This document shows, piece by piece, positions 6,950 to 12,109 of a DNA stretch of 12,109 nt. The notes beneath the pieces are model-generated. The model saw nothing but the letters and a program-made list of their open reading frames with translations. It made no database searches and had not been told where the DNA came from. This DNA comes from JABAAI01 sp965242745 (GTDB lineage: Bacteria > Spirochaetota > Leptospiria > Leptospirales > Leptonemataceae). Position 1 is the first letter of the stretch. The number at the start of each line of letters is the position of its first letter. The position numbers were made by a program, and so were the translations under genes. The stretch spans positions 1 to 12,109 of the forward strand of contig CBDETG010000002.1 in assembly GCA_965242745.1 (NCBI GenBank), written 5' to 3'.

Positions 6950-7990
6950 CTAGTTGTCAGGGATATATCGTACTTTCCCTCCCCTGAGCTTAGCGCTTTT
7001 ACTGTCGATGTGTAGAGGATACATGATTGTCATCCTTTCACTGGGGAGGGGCTCACCCAAAGCAGGCATTTCACCATGAGCATAGGCATTCCCAAGCGCC
7101 CCAGATATATAAAATACAGGGAGTGTAGGATGATAGATACGTTGTCTTAAATAGTTATCCTCACTGCGCCTCGCCTGAGCGTAATAACAAGGCGTATAAG
7201 CTTCATATGTGGCGTAAGCAGTAGTGGGCCTATTGTTTTCAAGGATCATACTACAATGCTCTTCATTTGGCAATGTGCTCGGATTAGAGCATGCGCCTTC
7301 ACCAGCATTACAGCCGGCATCCTTGGCCCCATAGACGGCCGCTATGGCTGCTATCTCTCCTGGAGCAGGACTTGTCGCACCAGTTGTATCAGGGAACATC
7401 AAATGACTTGTATAGGCGCCCATCTCAGGCTCCAATCCCGAATCATCGCTGCTAGTATTGCCCCAGTGCTGCAGGCCCAAGCAATGTCCTAGTTCATGGC
7501 TAAAGATGGCTTTTTTCTGATCATCAGTCAGGCCTGAGGAGCCGCCCATGGTCGATCCTATAAGGGCAGAGCGTCTCACAAAGATCGTAGTATCCAAAAT
7601 CTTGCCAGCATCCTCATTTCTAACTTCTGCCCGGGCAAAGCATACGCCCACTATGCTGGGATCGCGAAAAGGGCATTGTTCAATGATCAAGTCGAGTATG
7701 CCCAGAGCCTCGCAGCTGTCGTCTGCTACAGTGATCCAGTGTGGAGGATTAGGAACGTAATCCGGCGTAATATTTCTCAGTCTCCCCAGATTATCGCTCT
7801 GCAAATTGATATTCCATGCCTCTAAAGCTTCCACTGCCCATCTTTGGTATTGCGTATTGATATTCAAGGGAACAAGCGCAAGCTTTTGGGGATCTTTGTT
7901 CCCTTCATTGGAACAGGCAGCTCCACAGAAAATGAGCAATGCGCAAAAGATCAAGCTGCGAACTATTTGTCTAATGCAAGAGGCCTTCAT
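6950..7990 (-). CDS. Secreted metzincin-type zinc metalloprotease, probable lipoprotein
   Basis: Product of 346 residues from the ATG at 7990, which gives a normal signal peptide: MKASCIRQIVRSL, then a hydrophobic run, then GAAC-SNEG. The Cys at about residue 26 could be lipidated; GAAC is a relaxed, spirochaete-style lipobox. In-frame starts at 8011 (ATG) and 8032 (GTG) exist, but none of the three has a good ribosome site. The catalytic centre is HELGHCLGLQH at residues 165-175: the HExxHxxGxxH zinc motif with the general-base Glu, as in matrixins and other metzincins. About 30 residues later SHLMFPDTTG supplies the Met-turn. The remaining ~140 residues carry several Cys and match no domain I know. 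Substrate unknown; a surface or periplasmic protease is inferred. It is preceded by an AT-rich gap. Confidence 0.8.
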   Translation of the reverse strand: MKASCIRQIVRSLIFCALLIFCGAACSNEGNKDPQKLALVPLNINTQYQRWAVEALEAWNINLQSDNLGRLRNITPDYVPNPPHWITVADDSCEALGILDLIIEQCPFRDPSIVGVCFARAEVRNEDAGKILDTTIFVRRSALIGSTMGGSSGLTDDQKKAIFSHELGHCLGLQHWGNTSSDDSGLEPEMGAYTSHLMFPDTTGATSPAPGEIAAIAAVYGAKDAGCNAGEGACSNPSTLPNEEHCSMILENNRPTTAYATYEAYTPCYYAQARRSEDNYLRQRIYHPTLPVFYISGALGNAYAHGEMPALGEPLPSERMTIMYPLHIDSKSAKLRGGKVRYIPDN

Positions 7991-8032
7991 TTGTGAGTAA
8001 TAAGCAGACATATGAGAGTGAGCTGCGTCCAC

Positions 8033-8217
8033 ACAGACAGATCAGCTATAGCTTAGTTTATTGCAGCGTCTCTATATATAAATATATATCAATGTACCAG
8101 AATAGACCATAACAAACACATAAAAAGTCAATATTAAAAAACGAAGAAAAATACAAGAAACTTACTTAGCATCTAATACAAAATCGGACAAAGCGCAGCT
8201 ATGCTGTATTGACGTGC
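8033..8217 (-). promoter_or_regulatory. AT-rich gap upstream of the metalloprotease gene
   Basis: This stretch is much richer in A+T than its surroundings, with an alternating AT run (ctctatatataaatatatatcaat, 8071-8094). On the - strand it contains TTGACT (8126-8131), but the nearest -10-like hexamer (TATGGT, 8106-8111) is only 14 bp away, too short for a standard promoter. A promoter for the metalloprotease here is likely from position and composition; I cannot fix its boxes. No strong terminator for the upstream fliO-like gene is visible. Confidence 0.35.
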
Positions 8218-9243
8218 TTATCGTTTTTCAGAGCCTTGCTTCTGTACTGTCATTTTTTTAATACGTTTTTTTTGTTCTTGCAGCAATTTCTCCAAACGCT
8301 GCTTTTGCTCTTGATCTTCGTAGGCAGGTTCTGCGCCTGCAGTCTGGCCAAGCAAATTCTCAAGGAAAGACGAGAAATGTCTGGTATTTTTGCCCTTGGC
8401 GCCTGCCCTATCCTGCAGGGCGCCAAACATAGCCCCAAGCCAACTGCCTTTTTGAGACACCCCTGCCTTCTGTCTGGATTGCCATAGACGTATGCGATCC
8501 ACATATATGCCTTCCTCAAGCTTCATAAGCAGCTGTACTCCCGCCTCAGAAACGCCAAGCACCAGAATCTGACCCGCCACATCCACAATCTGCAAAAACT
8601 TCCCCTGCACTAGAGGAATACTTAGTAATAACTGGACTAAGTCTTCTCCTTTTGCAAAGGGGCTCCTGCTGTGTAGAACATAATAACGCCATACACGCAA
8701 GCATAAATAGAGCGCCCCAAGCAAAAGACAAATCAAAAAACTAAAGCGTAAAATAGCGGAGCTGAAACTTGGGCTTTCAGAAAACAGCGCCGCTTGCCTG
8801 TCAACAGCGCGGGGCGGGCTGTCTTCTCCTCCCTGTAGTTTGCGCTCCTCTTTTGTCGTCATCGCCTCTGCCTGGCCGGGGTCTTTCAAACGCAGGCTGC
8901 CTGCCTTCTTTGGGCTGGCTTGTTCTTTTGCTTGCGAAGGTCTTTGCTTATACAAGCCTGCCTCCCCTGCTTCTTTCTTCGCTTCTTTCTTCTTGGACCT
9001 CGCGCCGCTCTCTTCTCTGTGAATTTCTTGCAGCCAACTTTTCCTAATGCTTTCCATTCTTTGTTTTTCTATATGCTTTGCAGAGTCAGGGCGATGATTG
9101 CCCTGCCCCCTGCCCTTTTCCTGCGCAAAAATGGGAAAGCAAAGGAGGCAAGCAATGGCAAGAAGCAGGAACGCCTCTATATACCCGTGTCTTAAGCCAG
9201 ACCCCTGAGCAGGCCTATGGCAATGAGAGAAAAAACTGCGCAT
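8218..9243 (-). CDS. fliO: FliO/FliZ-type flagellar export assembly protein
   Basis: FliO helps assemble the FliP-containing core of the flagellar type III export gate. The 341-residue product has a signal-like N-terminus (about 22-40, IEAFLLLAIACLLCFPIFAQ). A long Lys/Glu/Gln/Ala-rich hydrophilic stretch (about 41-155) follows, then one membrane span at about 162-185 (ILRFSFLICLLLGALYLCL). The compact FliO domain at about 200-250 has LVQLLLSIPLVQGKFLQIV, AGQILVLGVSEAGVQLL and KLEEGI, and the C-terminus is charged and Gln/Lys-rich. A signal peptide plus internal span is the spirochaete FliO (FliZ) layout. The ATG at 9243 is chosen because GGAG lies 7 nt upstream; the frame stays open to an ATG at 9315 that has no ribosome site. 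No fliP, fliQ or fliR is adjacent, which is unusual. FliO conservation is weak, so the call is good but not certain. Confidence 0.72.
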   Translation of the reverse strand: MRSFFSHCHRPAQGSGLRHGYIEAFLLLAIACLLCFPIFAQEKGRGQGNHRPDSAKHIEKQRMESIRKSWLQEIHREESGARSKKKEAKKEAGEAGLYKQRPSQAKEQASPKKAGSLRLKDPGQAEAMTTKEERKLQGGEDSPPRAVDRQAALFSESPSFSSAILRFSFLICLLLGALYLCLRVWRYYVLHSRSPFAKGEDLVQLLLSIPLVQGKFLQIVDVAGQILVLGVSEAGVQLLMKLEEGIYVDRIRLWQSRQKAGVSQKGSWLGAMFGALQDRAGAKGKNTRHFSSFLENLLGQTAGAEPAYEDQEQKQRLEKLLQEQKKRIKKMTVQKQGSEKR

Positions 9244-9310
9244 CCCTTGTCTCCAAATTAGCAAAGCTTGTGATCGATGTAACGAGCGCACTAAAGCCTC
9301 AAAAATACAC

Positions 9311-9337
9311 GACATAATATAAGCTTATGTTTGTCAA
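9311..9337 (-). promoter_or_regulatory. Candidate promoter for the fliO-like gene
   Basis: Read on the - strand, an exact TTGACA (9332-9337) is followed after 15 bp by TATGTC (9311-9316). The -10 match is modest and the spacing short. If real, transcription would start near 9304, downstream of the ATG at 9315, agreeing with the ribosome-site evidence for translation from 9243. Confidence 0.35.
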
Positions 9338-9945
9338 GCGCTTTTGTATCACTCTGCTTTCTTTATCTGGCATGCGCAAGCAGCAGATGGGTATTAGGCC
9401 TGTGCTGCAGTCCTGAAACGTTGCCGGGCTTGTTCTGGTATGTAACGGATGCTGAGGCCCTGCGCCCCCGACCACAAGCGCCCCTTATTACTACAACGCC
9501 TAAGCTCAGCCGCCAGCATTATGTCGCGTTGGGCGCAGACGTTTTGTTGTAATACAACGCCGCTGTCATGCAAACCAACGCTATATTATTACAAGCCCGA
9601 CCAGACGCTGCTTATTACAAGCCCGCCGTAGTCAGTACTATAACGCCCCTGAGTACAAGCGCCACCTATCACTTTCACACCCCGGGCCTCCTTCACATAC
9701 ACGACATAATCCTGCGCCGAGACGCCATTTATTACAAGACCGCCGCTGTCATGAAAAGCAACGCTATATTATTACAACAACGCCCAGACGCCGCTTATTA
9801 CAACCCCCGCCCCAGTCAGCAGAGCCCCTGCGCCCAGACGCCGCTTATTACAATAACGCAGCCGCCATCACTCCCACCGCCGCCTACTTCCATCCCCGCC
9901 CTCGTCAGCAGAGCCCCACGCACCCCGACCACAAGCCCCCGTGAA
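9316..9945. repeat. Gene-free tract of imperfect direct repeats between the GLUG gene and fliO
   Basis: 630 bp with no convincing gene on either strand. A 19-nt unit (cagacgccgcttattacaa and near copies) occurs four times: 9602-9620, 9719-9737, 9785-9803 and 9835-9853; the last two are identical. The first and third units close a larger duplication, 9559-9620 against 9742-9803, 62 bp with about 55 matches by my count. A 14-nt repeat gtcagcagagcccc stands at 9815-9828 and 9904-9917. A short perfect inverted repeat, gttgta-a-tacaac, is at 9546-9558. On the - strand the units would read as pieces like GLVISSVW interrupted by stops, so a decayed repeat-coding region is one explanation; a non-coding repeat array is the other. 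On the + strand one frame (9331-9984) has a single internal stop. Confidence 0.65.
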
Positions 9946-12109
9946 TCACTCACAAACAGGCGCGCCTGCGGGCATATTTTTTAGACAGGGATACTCGCCT
10001 GCTGTCGTGAAGTTGCCCCAGACGCTGCCATCCCAGCCCAAGCCGGCGGGATTAGCGTCGTTGGCTGTACTTTCATCCAGCGTGGCCTGGAGCCAGGCGC
10101 GGCGCTGCTCATCTGTATCACCTGCCGAGACGGCCCGTATGCAGACATTGCTGTTGGGGCAACCCCCGTTCGTGCCAGCTGCGGCCACATAATAATTCTT
10201 GCCCGTGATACTGCTGAGCGAAATGCTCCCCACCAGCCCGCCAACAAGAGAACTACCCATGACGCTGCCCGCAGCATAGCTGTTACTTATACTACTCCCA
10301 TCAGTCAGATAGCCCATCAGCCCGCCGGCATAAGAGCCATCACTACTTGAGGCAGTCGAGGAGACGCTGCCCACCGCATAGCTGTTACTTATACTAGCGC
10401 TATTATCCGTAGTCCCCACAAGCCCGCCAATAGTGCTATACCCCGAGACTCTGCCTGTCGCATAGCTGTTACTTATGTTGCTATTATCCGCAGCCCCCAC
10501 AAGCCCGCCAACATCGCTACTGGTACTGGTATTCCCCGAGACGCTGCCCGTCGCATAGCTGGCGCTTATACTGCTGTTGTCTGTAGAGCCCACAAGCCCG
10601 CCAAGCTGAGCACGAGCTGAGACGCTGCCCGTAGCATAGCTGTAGCTGATAGCGCTATTGTCCGCCTGCCCCACAAGCCCGCCGGCGTTATTATTCGCGT
10701 TGCCTATGTCTATGTAGACAGCGCTTAGGCCTAGGTTTGTTATGGTCGCCCCGTCTGCATAGCCAAAGAGGCCGCCGTAGTCTGCATTTGCCTTGTAATA
10801 GAGATTGCTGATCCTATGGCCGTTTCCGTGAAAAATGCCCGTGAATTTGGCGCTGCTTGTTCCCACCGGCGCCCAGACGCTCTGGCCAGTACTGGTGCAG
10901 CTCACCGTCTTGCCGTTTGTGCCGTCGTAGTTGGGGCAGCTGGCGTTTGCGTCTATGTCTGCCGTCAGCTCGTAGCCGCAGAGGAAGACGCTGCGGTCTG
11001 TGGCCGTTGCGCAGTTGTCGGTGGCTGATTCAGGCGCGCCCGTGATATTGCCCTCGTTGCCGTTGGTGGTATCGTCTTCCTCGTCATCGTAGCTGTGCCC
11101 GGCTAGGTCGTACTTCATGTACTGGAGCTCTGCGTAGCTTGCGATTTCTATCAGCCCGTCGTTATCGTCGTCTACGTCCAGAGCATCGAAGATGCCGTCA
11201 TTATCGTCGTCTGTATCGCAGGCGTCGCCCTGGCTGTCGCTGTCTGTGTTCGTCTGATCGGCGTTGGCTAGGGCTGGGCAGTTGTCGCTTCCATTGAGCA
11301 GACCATCGCCGTCTTCGTCTGCATCGCACATGCCTGTGGCCATGTTTGGCGTGGGCGTGCTGCCCGTGCATTCCATGCAGATGCCATCGTGCTGGGCGAA
11401 GTGGTCCTGCATTGCCTCGCAGGCCGCGTCCGTGATGCAGTCATCGCCCAGCAGGCTGTTGGGGCCGCTGCTGTTGCCTGCATGGCATGCCGTCGCCGTG
11501 ATGCAGGCGTTCTTGTCCACATTGCGCACGTTGCTGCCCGTGCAGGCCATGCAGCTCCCCGCCGCAGTTGCAACCTGCCCCGCCACATCGGTGCAGTCAC
11601 TTTTGCTGATGCAGGCCGTATTGCCCACATTGCTCAGGGGCGTCTGGCCGCCGCATTGCTGGCATTCGCCGGCACTTGCGATATGGCCGTCCAAATCGGC
11701 GCAAGCCGTCGTGCTGATGCACTCGGTCTTGTCCACATTGCGCACGTTTGTGTTTTCTTCGCATTGCTGACAGACTCCATCGTGCTGCGCAACATGGCCG
11801 GCCATGTTCTGACAGACCTCGTCACTAATGCACGCATTGCCCAGTATGCTGGTGGGGCTGCTGCTGTCTCCCAGGCATTCGGCCCTGCTGATGCAGGCGG
11901 GCGGGGTTGCGGTCGTGTCTGCGATTTCGTCTTCGTCACAGCTTAGCGTGATGCAGCTGTTGTCTGCCGGGTTGTGGACCTTCCCGTCTGTACAGCTTAG
12001 CTTTGTTTCACAGGTGGGCTTGTTCGTGGGTTTGATTTCTCCGTCCGCGCATGTGCTCACGCAGGCCGTGCGATCAGAATTGGGATACTGCGGCGCTGTG
12101 CATTCTTCA
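9946..12109 (-). CDS. Large secreted repeat protein: Cys-rich repeats, TSP3 repeats, GLUG repeats (5' end outside window)
   Basis: Frame open from the right edge to the stop at 9946-9948, about 720 codons. The GTG at 12060 is internal, since in-frame Cys-containing sequence (EECTAPQYPNSDRTACVS) precedes it. In order from the visible end: ~260 residues of Cys-rich modules; a thrombospondin type 3 block rich in Asp with paired Cys (DEDGDGLLNGSDNCPALAN to DVDDDNDGLIEI), expected to bind calcium; a linker with YELTADIDAN, VWAPVG, FTGIFHGNGHRISNL; seven GLUG repeats (GGLVG...ISNSYATGSVSG); and a C-terminus with VWGNF, EYPCLKN and a final Cys pair. Such architectures are extracellular or outer-surface. 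Adhesion or matrix binding is plausible but inferred. No signal peptide is visible because the start is missing. Codons are markedly more G+C-rich than in mreC-rodA. Confidence 0.85.
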   Translation of the reverse strand, partial: EECTAPQYPNSDRTACVSTCADGEIKPTNKPTCETKLSCTDGKVHNPADNSCITLSCDEDEIADTTATPPACISRAECLGDSSSPTSILGNACISDEVCQNMAGHVAQHDGVCQQCEENTNVRNVDKTECISTTACADLDGHIASAGECQQCGGQTPLSNVGNTACISKSDCTDVAGQVATAAGSCMACTGSNVRNVDKNACITATACHAGNSSGPNSLLGDDCITDAACEAMQDHFAQHDGICMECTGSTPTPNMATGMCDADEDGDGLLNGSDNCPALANADQTNTDSDSQGDACDTDDDNDGIFDALDVDDDNDGLIEIASYAELQYMKYDLAGHSYDDEEDDTTNGNEGNITGAPESATDNCATATDRSVFLCGYELTADIDANASCPNYDGTNGKTVSCTSTGQSVWAPVGTSSAKFTGIFHGNGHRISNLYYKANADYGGLFGYADGATITNLGLSAVYIDIGNANNNAGGLVGQADNSAISYSYATGSVSARAQLGGLVGSTDNSSISASYATGSVSGNTSTSSDVGGLVGAADNSNISNSYATGRVSGYSTIGGLVGTTDNSASISNSYAVGSVSSTASSSDGSYAGGLMGYLTDGSSISNSYAAGSVMGSSLVGGLVGSISLSSITGKNYYVAAAGTNGGCPNSNVCIRAVSAGDTDEQRRAWLQATLDESTANDANPAGLGWDGSVWGNFTTAGEYPCLKNMPAGAPVCE
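10201..10776 (-). repeat. Seven GLUG-type repeats within the surface protein gene
   Basis: The protein units begin GGLFGYADG, GGLVGQADN, GGLVGSTDN, GGLVGAADN, GGLVGTTDN, GGLMGYLTD and GGLVGSISL; most continue to S(Y)ATGSV. The DNA is also repetitive: gcatagctgttacttat stands identically at 10274-10290, 10376-10392 and 10460-10476, offsets of 102 and 84 bp, both multiples of 3. Recombination between units would therefore keep the frame. Confidence 0.85.
11143..11330 (-). other. Thrombospondin type 3-like calcium-binding repeats in the surface protein
   Basis: Asp-rich stretch with the DxDxDG pattern: DADEDGDG, NGSDNCPALANADQTNTDSD, QGDACDTDDDNDG and DVDDDNDGLIEI. The NCP...NxDQxxxDxDxxGDxCD order, with two paired Cys, is the TSP3 consensus known from bacterial surface proteins. 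It separates the Cys-rich modules from the GLUG part. Confidence 0.8.
11325..12109 (-). repeat. Cys-rich tandem modules in the surface protein
   Basis: Modules start with CI(S/T)xxxC. Long modules (36-37 residues) continue with GHxAxxxGxCxxC and end in a NVxNVDK- or TPxxN-like turn; short modules (21-22 residues) read CISRAECLGDSSSPTSILGN or CITATACHAGNSSGPNSLLG. The complete ones run short, long, long, long, short, long before the TSP3 block. Long modules have four Cys and short ones two, suggesting local disulphide pairs. I recognise no named family; the layout recalls generic bacterial Cys-rich repeats. Confidence 0.7.

Noticed and set aside
8769..9195. Several overlapping + strand frames rich in Ser/Leu/Pro opposite fliO
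   Set aside because: They are antisense to the charged Lys/Glu-rich part of the fliO-like gene, whose - strand frame has a ribosome site and recognisable domain.
9559..9853. Possible CRISPR array
   Set aside because: The 19-nt units are imperfect and spaced irregularly (117, 66 and 50 bp between starts), and no cas gene is present.
10201..10776. Autotransporter or haemagglutinin beta-helix with a C-terminal barrel
   Set aside because: The protein ends at 9946 with a short Cys-containing tail; no beta-barrel domain or closing aromatic residue is present.
11264..11946. Long + strand frames (168 and 185 codons) and - strand alternate frames in the Cys-rich region
   Set aside because: They result from high G+C and few stops opposite or out of phase with the repeat protein; only that frame gives TSP3 and Cys-module patterns.

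Overview
The window looks like spirochaete DNA (phylum Spirochaetota; I cannot place it lower). The signs are the mreC-mreD-mrdA-rodA order known from spirochaetes, a flagellar FliO/FliZ-type protein with a signal peptide and long charged arms, a lipoprotein with a relaxed lipobox, and a large repeat-built surface protein. No rRNA, tRNA, CRISPR array, transposase or integrase gene was seen.

Left part (1-6442, + strand): the 3' end of tyrS (S4 RNA-binding domain) and uppS lie 2 nt apart. A 242-bp structured gap follows, holding a perfect 12-bp inverted repeat. Then comes the cell-elongation cluster mreC, mreD, mrdA (PBP2) and rodA, with gaps of 63, 2 and 23 bp. These genes form one pathway: UppS makes the C55 lipid carrier for lipid II, RodA polymerises lipid II into glycan strands, PBP2 crosslinks them, and MreC/MreD tie both to the MreB cytoskeleton. 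mreB itself is not directly upstream of mreC; that place is taken by uppS.

Right part (6484-12109, all - strand, convergent with rodA). In transcription order: the 3' portion of a large secreted protein (Cys-rich repeats, thrombospondin type 3 calcium repeats, GLUG repeats, Cys-containing C-terminus), whose 5' end is outside the window; a 630-bp repeat-filled tract with no convincing gene; a FliO-like flagellar export protein away from the usual fliP/Q/R partners; a secreted metzincin-type zinc metalloprotease, probably a lipoprotein; and a single-domain STAS protein (anti-anti-sigma type). The GLUG gene and the repeat tract are clearly richer in G+C than the morphogenesis genes, which suggests a different history.

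The parts most worth a second look are the modular Cys-rich/TSP3/GLUG protein, the repeat tract downstream of it, the metzincin lipoprotein, the enlarged RodA and the hairpin-bearing leader before mreC. I saw no clear evidence of a wholly new multi-gene system.
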